Below, piece after piece: positions 41,726 to 52,139 of a stretch of DNA of 64,000 bases (its first letter is position 1; every line of letters begins with the position of its first letter). Both the position numbers and the translations under genes were made by a program. The notes under the pieces were generated by a model, which made no database searches, was not told the DNA's origin, and saw only the letters and a program-made list of their open reading frames with translations. Source of the DNA: Trichomonas vaginalis G3 (Eukaryota > Parabasalia > Trichomonadida > Trichomonadidae); the NCBI RefSeq assembly GCF_026262505.1, contig NC_067206.1:4058879-4122878 (forward strand), written 5' to 3'.

Positions 41726-42300
41726 GTGAGTGGTTAATTTAAAGGTGGTCTGATAAAGATATCGAAGCTTACTCAACACAGCATGAAGCAGTTTCTAATA
41801 CACAATCTTACTAGTGGTGTTTCGGTCGCCAGCGCTCTCATAGGGTGCTGATTTCAAAACCACTACTTCAAATTATTCAACAATACTCAATGCAGCATGA
41901 AGCAGCTACTACTGCTGTATCTTACTGGTAGTGTTTTGGTCGTTGGCTCTTGCACAGTCTCTCAGATTTTCAAATTTTTTTTCAACACTATCTTGTTTCG
42001 CTCTCAGAAAGCTATCCTACAAAGACATCGAAGCTTACTCAACACAGCATGAAGCAGTTTCTAATACACAATCTTACTAGTGGTGTTTCGGTCGCCAGCG
42101 CTCTCATAGGGGTGCTGATTTCAAAAACCACTACTTCAAATTATTCAACAATACTCAATGCAGCATGAAGCAGCTACTACTGCTGTATCTTACTGGTAGT
42201 GTTCTTCGCTTCTTACTATCAACTCTAAAACTAGTTTGATGTATTATTTATTCAATATTAACCTTAATTATTGACAATTCTCACTTTTTTCATTTTTTAA
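41726..42300. repeat. Right-arm unique part with direct internal duplication
   Basis: This contains two direct copies of a block of about 190 bp with ACTCAACACAGCATGAAGCA and GTTTCGGTCGCCAGCGCTCT (about 41765-41940 and 42025-42205). The left arm (39395-39610) has only one. The arms are otherwise inverted copies, so the duplication came after arm formation. Confidence 0.75.
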
Positions 42301-42570
42301 ATGAATCAATCCGTTCCTGCACCCCTTGCTGATACAAAACAATATATTAATTTCATTCATTATCTTCAATATGGAGTTCAAGCAGAGATGCGTGCTAACA
42401 GCAATTATCGGAAAGATTCGCATTTGAATTCAGATGGAGTAACAATTATTAGACATTACTGTAGATGGGGAAGTTGTAGTGCTAACTTTACCTTTGAAAT
42501 GAAATCTAATCAATACAGATTTGTAAATGGACATCATTTTCATAATCATGTTGGTGAACCACCGTCTTTT
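42301..42570 (+). CDS. FLYWCH/WRKY-like zinc-finger protein fragment, right arm
   Basis: Inverted duplicate of 39058-39330 with two residue changes (IDF to INF, NCNY to NSNY). It has the same CRWGSC...HHFHNH zinc pattern. It starts after a CACTTTTTTCATTTTTTAA leader and runs into the AT minisatellite after GEPPSFKY. Part of the long TIR. Confidence 0.6.
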
Positions 42571-43660
42571 AAATATGTACATATATACATATATAAATAT
42601 ATACATATATAAATATATACATATATAAATATACATATATAAATATATACATATATAATATATACATATATAATATATACATATATAAATATATACATAT
42701 ATAAATATATACATATATAAATATATACATATATAAATATATACATATATAAATATATACATATATAAATATATACATATATAAATATATACATATATAA
42801 ATATATACATATATAAATATATACATATATAATATATACATATATAAATATATACATATATAAATATATACATATATAATATATACATATATAATATATA
42901 CATATATAAATATATACATATATAAATATATACATATATAAATATATACATATATATAATATATACATATATAAATATTACATATATAATATATACATAT
43001 ATAATATATACATATATAAATATATACATATATAAATATATACATATATAAATATATACATATATAAATATATACATATATAATATATACATATATAAAT
43101 ATATACATATATAAATATATACATATATAAATATATACATATATAAATATATACATATATAAATATATACATATATAAATATACATATATAAATATACAT
43201 ATTAAATATACATATATAAATATACATATATAAATATCATATATAAATATACATATATAAATATATACATATATAAATATATACATATATAAATATATAC
43301 ATATATAATATATACATATATAAATATATACATATATAAATATATACATATATAAATTATAATACATATAAATATATACATATATAAATATAATACATAT
43401 ATAATATATACATATATAAATATATAATACATAAAAAATATATACATATATAAATATATACATATATAAATATATACATATATAAATATATACATATATA
43501 AATATATACTATATATATATACATATATAAATATATCATATATAATATATACATATATAAATAATATACATATATAAATATATACATATATAATATATAC
43601 ATATATAAATATACATATATAAATATACATATATAAATATATAAATAACAAAATACAATC
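42571..43660. repeat. AT minisatellite, right arm
   Basis: About 1.1 kb of mainly the 16-bp unit, inverted relative to the left arm, with some 14-bp units near 43.17-43.26 kb and 43.60-43.64 kb. Open frames here are artefacts. Confidence 0.95.
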
Positions 43661-43731
43661 AAAAAATACAGTTTGGAAATTTAAGGTTAAGTGTCACTTT
43701 TCTATTGTCACTTTTTCGTAAATTCTACCAC

Positions 43732-44546
43732 ACTCACCAACCTCAACCACCTCAAACGTGGGGAATGTAAAGTTTTTTATTGAGATGAAATGAACAATGC
43801 AGCATTGAGACAAATGAGTTCAAGATGAATTTGTCGGCTTCCAGCATTTAAACCGATACCATATAGTCAGGCTCAGCATGTGAAACTGAATGATATTATT
43901 AAAGGAACCATCCACCTCCACAACAACAACCAGTTGAAAACAAACCAAACTAAAATTTTTTACTGAGATGAAATGACCGAAGAAGTTGAAACGGTAGATT
44001 TGACACCACAAACAAAAGTTCAGAACCATTGTCAAAACCTGTCAAAGAACTTACAGATGAAGAGAAAAAGTCAATAATAGAAAGTGCCAGGTCTGGAAAT
44101 ACAAACCCTAACTATAAAGTCCTTTTCATAGAAATGGAACGGCTAGTATCTCAAAAAGAAACAGACTCTCACAAATAAAATATTGAAGTCTGAAGGAGCT
44201 TTCGAGACAACAGATGGAAAAGTTTACTTCACTGACCAACAGTTCATTATAGAACATCTCATTGACTTAGAGTCGAAATATTCTAAACTTTACAACAAAC
44301 ACAAAAAGTTGAAAGGAAAACAAAACAAATGGCATATGATATTTAATGAAGATGTTGACGACACAACTGTTCCTGCAAGTGAAGTAAAGTCAGAGGAACC
44401 GAAAAAGTGACGAAAAACCGATAGAAGAAGAAAAACCAAAAACTGAAGATAAACCAAAACCAAAGTTTAGTTCCAAACTAAACAAGTCAACCTTCATTAG
44501 CTGTATGGGTTGGCGTCAAAGAATATGGCAGCAGGCGGTTATGTAA
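43732..44546 (+). pseudogene. Small Maverick gene remnants before PolB
   Basis: Maverick sequence resumes with the end of the amphipathic-protein gene (QPPQTWGM), then two small genes start at 43790 (MNNAALRQMSS) and 43973 (MTEEVETVDLTPQTK). The second is charged, with a clean stretch at 44183-44410 (LIDLESKYSKLYNKHKKLKG, coiled-coil-like). The remnants are open in several pieces. No function is recognised. Confidence 0.4.
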
Positions 44547-44582
44547 AGTAAAGAAAAAAATATTTTTTTTATTTTTATAAAA

Positions 44583-46713
44583 ATGCCCCATATAGAATGG
44601 ACAGAAAGTCTGCTAGAATAAAAGCAGAGTTACAAAGATATGGTTGGAGAGTTCGAAGAATTTTAAATATAGGAAGGGAAGACCCATAAAAGTCTATGAC
44701 AAATTGTCTGGTCTGACCTACGAATTAGATTTGGAAACAGCACGTGCCAATTATCCAAACAGACTAGAGAGGTTAGAAGAAGAACGTCTTATGGACATGC
44801 CTTTCGATGTTAGTGAACCTCAAGTTGAAGGACACGACGGCTTTGCCAGATTCTACTGGAAACATGACGAACAATTGCATCCTTTGAGAAGGAAAAAAGG
44901 AAAGGTGAAGACGCACATGCTCCATGGAAAGAACAAGATATGCATATGAAAAGTATCGTGAAGTTAGAAGTCAAATTACATCTGGTCGAACCTTTACAGT
45001 AAACTTTGACGAAGGAAAGAACAAAGAAGGCTCATGGGAGTATTTGCTGCCATACAAGACGGAAAATAAGAAAGGACACAATCTCAGATTGACCATAACA
45101 GATTTGGATGGTCACATTTACTATGCACATGGCAATGACAAACAGCCGCAAAACTTCTTGACGCTTTCAAGACTACAAAGAGAGAACAAATGGTTGACTC
45201 CGACTCAGACATTTTTAATGCAATTGAAGGAATTGCAAGCTGTCAAGTTCGAATGGTACCAACCTAACCCTCAAGCAGTCAGACAACATGCTGGATACTT
45301 CCCGTTCATAAATAAGTCTGACATTGACTTGACAAGGTATGGAATTTACAATTCAATTGAAACAATTGTCAATGAACCTTGTATTCTTACATGTCTCAGG
45401 AACTCTGGTCTTGTTACAGATGAGAAGATGAAGTATCTTGAGTCATGTGTGAAGACAAGGTACATTCTCAGAGGTCAATTGGCAAAAATTGCACCGTTGG
45501 CAAATGTCAATATCCGAGTCAACATACCTACAGCTAAAGGTTCATCACATGACGACTATGTTGTTGACAAAGACTTACCATGGTTGAAGATTGTAATTGT
45601 CCACAACCACTTCATGTTGAACGAAAGTCTTACAAACCATTCTTTGGTAAAAGTAAGTGCAACATTGTCAGAGCTGTAAACATTCTTTTCGAGAAAGGTT
45701 TGTTGGAACCAATTCCAGATGACAAGCTGACAGAAACTTTTGTACCAAAAGACGAAACAAACTTTTCATTGTTAGCAAGACCAAAAGTTGTTCCAGACAA
45801 AGTTCTAGTACAAAAGAAGTACACAGTTCCACAAGGAGTTGGTATGTTCGGATACCAACCTGAACCAGAAGAACTTCCAATGAGGTTGCAAGAACTTCAA
45901 GATGCTATAAACAAACTTCCATTGAGACATCCAATTGACGTCAAATTGTATTGGAGAGCATCTGAGTTAGGTCAGAAGGTTTTATATGAAACAGGTTGCT
46001 TCGACGATGTTTATGAGATAACAGGAGAAGTTTCTCAGAAGATAAGAGACTCACTTGAATTTCCACAAACTGGACCAATTGGTTGCGACAAGTTCGACTC
46101 AGATGAAAAGATATACTATGTCGACCTTAACGCTGCATACATGAGGTTTGTCCAATATATTCCGACTGGAATTCCAAACGAAGATGGTGAGTTCCCGGGA
46201 AGGAACTATACAGTTGGAAAAGTCATACAACAACTGTATGATATTAGGAAAGCTTCAAACCCCAAACTTGCAATGACACTCAAATTGCTTATGAATTCGA
46301 CATGGGGATATTCCATTAAGAAACCTCAAGAGATGAAGAGTAAACATTATGAGAAGGTCGACAACTTTGTTGAAAGGTTTTCTCCTTTTGTTTTGAAGTA
46401 CGAATTCACTCAAGGTCAAAGTGGCTTAGTAACCACATTAAAACCTATTGTCGAACATTGGTCTTACCCTCAGTTCGCAAAGGCAGTCCTTGACAACTAC
46501 AATGAGTTCTTCTCGGAAGTCAAATCGAAAGTCAAGGTTTACTATGAGAACATTGACGCACTCATGACGAACGAAGAAGGCTATAACAAACTCATTGAAA
46601 TGGGTTTAGTCGGTGAAAAGATGGGCTGTTTTAAGCTAGATAAGGTATTTTCCGAAGTTCATGTAATATCGAAAAGGAAATATTGGGCATACTTGAAGAC
46701 GGCACAGAAATAA
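44583..46713 (+). pseudogene. Family B DNA polymerase (Maverick C)
   Basis: This is the Polinton protein-primed polymerase region, open in about four pieces. Palm motifs seen: motif A in YYVDLNAAYMRF, motif B in LKLLMNSTWGYS and motif C in VYYENIDALMTN. Upstream is a large charged N-terminal region with an Asn/Gln-rich stretch. It would copy the element genome together with the SF3 helicase at 54-55 kb. No exonuclease motifs were clearly seen, so only part of the expected domain order may be present. Confidence 0.75.
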
Positions 46714-46775
46714 AACATTGCATGAAATAAAAAATTTATTTTTTAAAAAGTGACATTTTTTAAATTTTATTTGAA

Positions 46776-47359
46776 ATGTACGCTGAGTTTGTTGGAGAAG
46801 ACCGTTGGGAAACTTGTTTGTTAGATGAGAAATATGAAATTCACTGTTGTGAGTCATTTGAAGTCAGAAACAAAAAGACAAAAAGAGTTTTAAGCGAATG
46901 GGAGCGAAATGACGGATATGCTATTATGAAGATGGGTGGAAACACTATCTTAAACATGTTGTCATTGCAACTCATTTTATACTGAATCCTAACAATTTAC
47001 CTTTTGTAGACCATATAAACCATATAAGAAACGACAATAGACTTGAAAACTTACGTTGGGTCACTCGTTCTGAAAACAATAAGAACAAAGGCAAATTTGG
47101 AGATATTGTATTCGAATTTGTCGACGAACTAGAAGATGAAACAATTGAAATTACAGACTATGGCAAGCATACGTTTGAGTTTTACTACTATAGCGAAGAA
47201 CAAGACTCTTTCTACTTTTATACCGGCGTAAACTATAGGAAATTACAAGTATATTTTACTAAGGCGGGCTATGCTTATGTAAACACTAGAGATACAGATG
47301 GAAAATACGTTCAAATACTTCTTAACAAATTCAAGAAGCTATATGGCATACCATTTTAA
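46776..47359 (+). pseudogene. HNH endonuclease-like gene remnant
   Basis: Open in about two pieces. The second half shows FVDHINHIRNDNRLENLRWV followed by SENNKNK, the H-N-N pattern of HNH homing-type endonucleases of phages and giant viruses. The first half (WERNDGYAIMKMGGN) resembles the short domain often found before HNH in such proteins. A stand-alone nuclease gene following PolB suggests a homing element lodged in the Maverick (inference). Confidence 0.6.
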
Positions 47360-47384
47360 AACAATATATTTTTACATATATTAA

Positions 47385-48234
47385 ATGCTTCAGGTTGAAA
47401 AACAAAGAACAAAAGTAGCAGATACAAAACTGTTAGACTATATCTTTACAAATGCTGGTAGGACTATTTCAGATGAAGAAATTTCATCCCGAGCATACAG
47501 GTTTGACTATCCAATTCGTTGGCTTCAAAGTCCTTCAGATGCAAAGGCAATAGGATTTAGAAGAGTTTTGTTTTCAAATAGAACTAACGCATTTATGTTC
47601 GCAGTATATTTTCATGGGCAGTATAAAGGTCCTGATGGTCTAATAGACAAATTTGCCGAAATGAGAATCTTTACAGTTCGTTCAGACGAAAGTCTTGAGG
47701 AAAACTCTAGATGACTTTCAAACTCAAATGAACAAATATTATTGGGAATTTCAAGAAAAATACGACTCTTTACTAAATGGAACATACTATCTGAAACTAG
47801 AATATGACAAGATGAACTCCACCGTTTCATTTCAAAAGATTGAAATTAACCCTCCAAGAGATACAGAGTTTTTATTTTGGGAAGTAGACAAACGTTCTTA
47901 GGCACAATTTCTTCGGTTACTAAACCAGAACGAACCATTACCACCAGATGGTCCATTTAAATTTATACTTCCACCAGCAGATTTGATGGTTTATAGAAAC
48001 GTGTTTGACCCTCAAAATGTTATGTGTCATGCAAGTTTCAGTTCAAGCAACAATAGTTTTCTATGTATTGGTAAGGACCTTTATGACTTTGCTTCTAAAT
48101 TCTACGAACCACCTAGTAACAGTTTCTCTGACTTTCAAGTTTGGTTCACAACAAATGGTGTGCAACATATTATTCCATTGTACTATGACTTTTATCTCGA
48201 ATTATTTTCATATATAACTACGGAAAAGTGCTGA
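47385..48234 (+). pseudogene. Capsid-like structural protein (copy C, second paralogue)
   Basis: Open in about two to three pieces. It is clearly related to 32812-33659 although diverged: TKLLDYIFTNAGRT, YRFDYPIRWLQSP, KAIGFRRVLF, then CHASFSSSNNSFLCIGKDLY and SDFQVWFTTNG. Two paralogues in one element suggest related capsid components, for example different vertex or spike proteins (inference). It starts after a TTTTTACATATATTAA leader. Confidence 0.55.
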
Positions 48235-48358
48235 AAAAGTATTGAATGTGAAGATATTAGAAAATAACATTTTTTCTAACATCGTAGAAAACTCATGAAA
48301 ACAATTTATTTTTGACACTTTCACAAAAAACATAAAAAAGTGAGTTAAAATGAGATGT

Positions 48359-48724
48359 TTACTGAACTGGTTGGATGTCGCCTTCTGAGGTTATGTAGAA
48401 CGGCTGACCCGAGAAGTGGAACAGTGCTCTGAGAATTTGGTTCATTCTTGGGAAAGGGTTCTCTCTGTTTGGAAGTTGTATCCATGGGCGCTTGGCAAAG
48501 AACTTTATAATGGCTTCCTTCTTTGCTTGCTTTATGTCGTCGAAAGGAGTGCCTTCTGGTACCTCAATTGGAATTCCAGTCGAAATCTCGAGATTCAAGG
48601 CAGCCCTTCCCGTTATCCAACCGTTAACAAGCTTGCCTTTTACATTCTGCCTGAGGAAGTCTTTAACAAGCTCGTTAATTTCAATTAGGTAAATTGCCTC
48701 GTCGGTAGGTTCGACCTCGACCAT
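48359..48724 (-). CDS. Unknown 121-residue Maverick protein
   Basis: Acidic start (MVEVEPTDEAIYLIEINELV), then a mixed alpha/beta sequence with NGWITGRAALNLEISTGIPI and FAKRPWIQLP. The codon use is more GC-rich and host-like than its neighbours. No domain is recognised. It is divergent from the Pro/Gln-rich gene across a tandem-repeat spacer. Confidence 0.5.
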   Translation of the reverse strand: MVEVEPTDEAIYLIEINELVKDFLRQNVKGKLVNGWITGRAALNLEISTGIPIEVPEGTPFDDIKQAKKEAIIKFFAKRPWIQLPNRENPFPRMNQILRALFHFSGQPFYITSEGDIQPVQ

Positions 48725-49015
48725 TGCTACTGTCAGTAAAAGTACTGCTACTGTCAGAAAAAGTACTGCTACTGTCAGTAAAAAGGAAAATTTGAGAGGG
48801 TTTTCGACGATAAAGTACTGCTACTGTCAGAAAAAGTACTGCTACTGTCAGTAAAAAGGAAAATTTGAGAGGGTTTTCGACGATAAAGTACTGCTACTGT
48901 CAGTAAAAGTACTGCTACTGTCAGTAAAAGTACTGCTACTGTCAGTAAAAGTACTGCTACTGTCAGTAAAAGTACTGCTACTGTCAGTAAAAGTACTGCT
49001 AGTAGCAGAGATTTT
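48725..49015. repeat. 21-bp tandem repeat spacer
   Basis: About ten copies of TACTGCTACTGTCAGTAAAAG with small variants lie between two divergent genes. Two longer blocks interrupt it, each AAGGAAAATTTGAGAGGGTT followed by TTCGACGATAAAG. The period of 21 bp keeps a minus-strand frame open, which is probably chance. Confidence 0.9.
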
Positions 49016-49049
49016 TATCGTTGTGGTCCGACGGTTAAGCCACAAACGG

Positions 49050-49412
49050 ATGACTGACGTCCCACCAACCGAGTCCATTCCCAAACCAGAGGAACCTAAA
49101 GAACCACAACAGTCTCCTCAGCAACCTCAGTTCCAGCAAGTACCTCCGAATTACTACCAATTTCCACCTCAAGGTTACTACCCACCACAAGGCTTCCCGA
49201 ACTACCCTCCTCAGCCTATGCCTTACTTCCCCAACCCTTGGTTGTTCCAGCAAGCTCCACCCCAGCAATTCCAATTCCAATTCCAATCTCAATCGAAGAG
49301 AGACCAAGACTTCGAAGAAGGTCTGAACCGCTTACGCAAAGAGTATGCTACAGCTCCAATTGAGAGAAAGTTGTTCCCGGACCAAAAAATAATGTTTAGG
49401 GTAGATGGTTAG
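49050..49412 (+). CDS. Pro/Gln/Tyr-rich low-complexity protein
   Basis: This 120-residue protein starts at ATG 49050 (a GTG at 49023 opens the frame but is not preferred). It is rich in P, Q, Y and F, with units such as PPQGYYPPQGFPNYPP, then QFQFQFQSQ and a charged end (RKEYATAPIERKLF). Such disordered prion-like sequences occur in virion tegument or scaffold proteins; the role here is unknown. Confidence 0.5.
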   Translation: MTDVPPTESIPKPEEPKEPQQSPQQPQFQQVPPNYYQFPPQGYYPPQGFPNYPPQPMPYFPNPWLFQQAPPQQFQFQFQSQSKRDQDFEEGLNRLRKEYATAPIERKLFPDQKIMFRVDG

Positions 49413-49450
49413 ATCTAACCCGATATCTACCCTCATTTCTACCCTCATGA
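49396..49450. terminator. Intergenic palindrome, first copy
   Basis: GGGTAGATGGTTAGATCTAACC and the downstream TCTACCCTCATGAATTT form a dyad at the end of the Pro/Gln-rich gene. The same unit recurs at 49935-49990 after the KilA-N gene. It could end transcription or stabilise mRNA ends (inference). Confidence 0.4.
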
Positions 49451-49519
49451 ATTTCCTTAAGACAGAAAAAATAAAGTTAGTTTAATTTTTATTTATTTAT
49501 CTTGTATGTAAGAACAGAA

Positions 49520-49943
49520 ATGTCAGTCGAAGCAAAAACGTTCACGAACAAATCTAATGGCGAAACATTCACAAAAGGCACTTATAACGGTATTGAAGTC
49601 TTACGTAGAGACAAGGATGGTTATATAAATGCAACAAATATGTGTCAGCAGTTTAGGAAAGACTTTAGAAAGTTGTTGGAAAATAAGTCCTGGGAAGAGT
49701 ATTATAAGGCATTTTATGAAGAATATAGCAACCGCCGGAATTCGGACTGTTGCTTTTTATACAAAATTCATGCAGGAAATTCTTGAGTTTTGGTTGAAAG
49801 AATACGGTGGAGCCAAAAGTGGCTCGACCTCAAAACAAGCATTTTATGAGCTTACTAAGGGCGTTATAAATGAATTCAAAGGTATTTACATACATCCTGA
49901 CCTCGTTCATTTTGTTGCTGAATTCAGCAAAAATAATGTTTAG
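49520..49943 (+). pseudogene. KilA-N domain gene 1
   Basis: Open in about two pieces; the start is at ATG 49520 after a TTGTATGTAAGAACAGAA leader. The KilA-N signature includes GTYNGIEVLRRDKDGYINAT (start of the domain), NMCQQFRKDFRKLLENKSW and, near the end, GIYIHPDLVHFVAEF. KilA-N is a DNA-binding domain of poxvirus, iridovirus and phage regulators. A palindromic block follows. Confidence 0.75.
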
Positions 49944-50110
49944 GGTAGATGGTTAGATCTAACCCGATTTCTACCCTCATGAATTTTCATGAATTTTATA
50001 TATTAATGTTTTCGTTAAGCCACTTTGTGCCGTCAGTCAGTCAATGAAATTTACACCAAAAATAATGTTTAGGTGAAGAGGTGAAATCTCACCTCTTTTT
50101 TCACCTGTTT
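49935..50110. terminator. Intergenic palindromes between KilA-N 1 and the 50.2-kb gene
   Basis: Two dyads are seen: GGTTAGATCTAACC with flanking GGGTAGA/TCTACCC, and AGGTGAAATCTCACCT with flanking GGTGAAGA and TTTTTTCACC. The second type also occurs at 51.15-51.20 kb and in Maverick D at 61.67-61.73 kb. The spacing after stop codons suggests 3'-end signals (inference). Confidence 0.45.
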
Positions 50111-50202
50111 TTTCACCCTCATGAATTTTCATGAATTTCCTTAAGATAGAAAAAATAAAGTTAGTTTTATTTTTATTTATTTTTTTATTTTGTATAAAAG
50201 AT

Positions 50203-51141
50203 ATGATTTCAACAATCGGCACAACAGCAATTCAAACAACAGCACCAAACTCGTTAGTCATGAATCCAACATCTATGTTAGTAGAGATGAAAAGCTTCAT
50301 TCCTTCTTCATTTACTTTCGAAACAGAAATACAAAGAATAAAGCAAGAACTTTTAACAAGTAATTTAGACTGTACCGCACAGGATGAAACAAATGAACAG
50401 TATCTTTATGACATGCAGGACATTATTGACCATTTACCTAAATTGCCTGAAATTCAGCAGCAAAAACTAACTATTCCTGAATTCGACGAAATTGAAGTCA
50501 AAGCAACTGACTCAGTAGAAATTAAGAAATTCATACGTAAAGTAAATTATGAATTCCTTGGTTTTCATTGCAACCATAAAGTTATGGACAAAGATTGCGA
50601 CATGGTTTATAAGAACATCTCTGACCTTTACAAATCCGAAGAATTTAAGACATACGATAACTTTGTTTCATTAGTTGCAAAATGTGTATGGCAGATAAGA
50701 GATAAAGACAGAAGAGGCAAAGTATGGAACGAACAAATAAGACCCGCTATGTTTGAGTTAAAGAAAACCATTGACGCCTTGGTTGTTCTAGCTGGTTTTA
50801 TTTCAATGTATAACGCAAAAATGAATCCGCAATGTTCAAAATGTAAGGCAGCAATAAGAAAATATAACTACTCAGTCAAAGAGATAGAAAGAATGCGAAA
50901 CGACTATGCAGACTTAAAGAAAGAAGCAGAAAAGCCAGCAGAAGATAAAATGGATATGTTGACATTTCTTAATAAAAACTATCCAACTGCAGAAGATTTC
51001 CTTCTGTCTGACGTCAAGAAGAAATATAAAGAGACTTTCGGCATGATTAAAACATTCGATGTACTAAAAGAAGAAATAGAAGCTACGAAATTGTTTAGGA
51101 TTTCAAATATACATCGTACAATTCATGTAAAACGCTTGTGA
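50203..51141 (+). CDS. Unknown 312-residue Maverick protein
   Basis: The start is taken at ATG 50203 (MISTIGTTAIQTTAPNS), after the element's TTTTATTTTGTATAAAAG leader. An ATG at 50131 would place that leader in the coding region and add an artefactual hydrophobic segment. The protein is alpha-helical and charged, with paired cysteines CSKCKAAIRKYNYS near residue 230 and a coiled-coil-like stretch after it. A decayed minus-strand copy lies at about 2.1-2.37 kb. Function is not recognised. Confidence 0.55.
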   Translation: MISTIGTTAIQTTAPNSLVMNPTSMLVEMKSFIPSSFTFETEIQRIKQELLTSNLDCTAQDETNEQYLYDMQDIIDHLPKLPEIQQQKLTIPEFDEIEVKATDSVEIKKFIRKVNYEFLGFHCNHKVMDKDCDMVYKNISDLYKSEEFKTYDNFVSLVAKCVWQIRDKDRRGKVWNEQIRPAMFELKKTIDALVVLAGFISMYNAKMNPQCSKCKAAIRKYNYSVKEIERMRNDYADLKKEAEKPAEDKMDMLTFLNKNYPTAEDFLLSDVKKKYKETFGMIKTFDVLKEEIEATKLFRISNIHRTIHVKRL

Positions 51142-51200
51142 AAAAAGAGGTGAAAAACAGGTGAAAAAAGAGGTGAAATCTCACCTCTTCACCTAAATTA
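51142..51200. terminator. Palindrome after the 50.2-kb gene
   Basis: Three AGGTGAAAAA blocks lead into AGGTGAAATCTCACCT, immediately after the stop codon. It is the same dyad as at 50.07 kb and 61.69 kb. A shared 3'-end signal is the simplest reading. Confidence 0.45.
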
Positions 51201-51304
51201 TATTTTTGCTGAAAAATGACCAAATTTCATGAATTTTCAAAAAAGATAAAAATAAAGTTAGTTTTTATTTTTTCTAATTTTTTATCTTGTATGTAAGAAC
51301 AGTA

Positions 51305-52123
51305 ATGTCAACATCAGAGAACACAACAACAGTTATAGTCCATGAAGCTATAAATGAAGAATACGAGTACATACAGTATAACAAACAGTTACGTCTCATT
51401 CGTTCAGTCAAAGATGACATGTACCAAATGCAGAGTATAATGAATGCTCTTCGTTCTACAAAGCAAGCATATCATTGGTTTGAAAACCAACAGACAAAAG
51501 AACTTTTAGAAGAATTTCCTCATATGATTGCTTCCCTCGGAAAACCGAGAGAAGAGATTCCGTACGAAAATCGCAAGAATTTGGCTCCTGGTTTGAAAGG
51601 TTATTATGTTCATAGACTTTTAGTAAATGCTGTAGCAATGTGGGCTTCACCTCGTTATGCTTGATATATTTTCATGATGTTAGATGAACTATATAAAGCA
51701 GAACGTGAAGAGATGGAAAAGAAACTTCAAGCAAAAGATGAAGTCATTGAGGCAAAAGACAAAAGCATTCAGAAAAGAATACCACGTTCGGTACCAAAAG
51801 GTAAGGAAAAGAACTATAAGTATATGATTTATACTGAAGATATGGAAGACAGAGATATGGTTATGTTGCATTTAGTCAGAAGAAACAACAAAAGCTTTTA
51901 CGACCTTGCTAAGATTTACAAATCTGACAGAAATTGGTTCTATCGCGAAAACTTACCGATTTCAATGACCCCAAATGAAGATGTGAAACAAATCGTTCAA
52001 GATACGTTACCTCAAACACACTATGATATTAAAGGTTGTACAATACTTACATTCAAAGAAGACTTAACATTACTGAAGGAAAAAATAACAGAGTATTTTG
52101 ACAACTTCAAACAAGTAGGGTAG
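51305..52123 (+). pseudogene. KilA-N gene 2 with C-terminal extension
   Basis: Open in about two pieces; start at ATG 51305. The first piece has YHWFENQQTKELLEEFPHMI and LKGYYVHRLLVNAVAMWASP, the end of a KilA-N domain. The second starts with a coiled coil (EREEMEKKLQAKDEVIEAKD) and then NYKYMIYTEDMEDRDMVMLH, resembling the C-terminal domains that follow KilA-N/MSV199 in iridovirus and poxvirus proteins. It is probably a DNA-binding regulator. A partial copy lies at 392-666. Confidence 0.7.
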
Positions 52124-52139
52124 ATGCACTCTTTATTTT

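Larger units (their letters stand above)
36826..43731. mobile_element. 6.9-kb palindromic MULE-like element nested in Maverick C
   Basis: The ends are long inverted repeats beginning GAGTGTGGTAGAATTTACG and running about 2-2.8 kb: an AT minisatellite, a zinc-finger gene copy, then about 300 bp of unique DNA (36826-39638 and 41726-43731). Very long TIRs and a zinc-finger gene are typical of Mutator-like elements; the superfamily is inferred. No transposase core was found. The centre holds two further TIR elements (39631-40529 and 40537-41719). Insertion went with loss of about 190 bp of the target gene and no visible target duplication. Confidence 0.7.

Noticed and set aside
42546-43662. Several open frames in the right AT array
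   Set aside because: Same minisatellite artefact as on the left.
44405-44425. CGAAAAAGTGACGAAAAACC as an element end
   Set aside because: It resembles the shared end motif but lies in Maverick gene sequence with no partner end.
48848-49084. Ser/Thr/Asp-rich minus-strand frame of 78 codons
   Set aside because: It is the 21-bp repeat read in frame and overlaps the start of the plus-strand gene; no leader motif.
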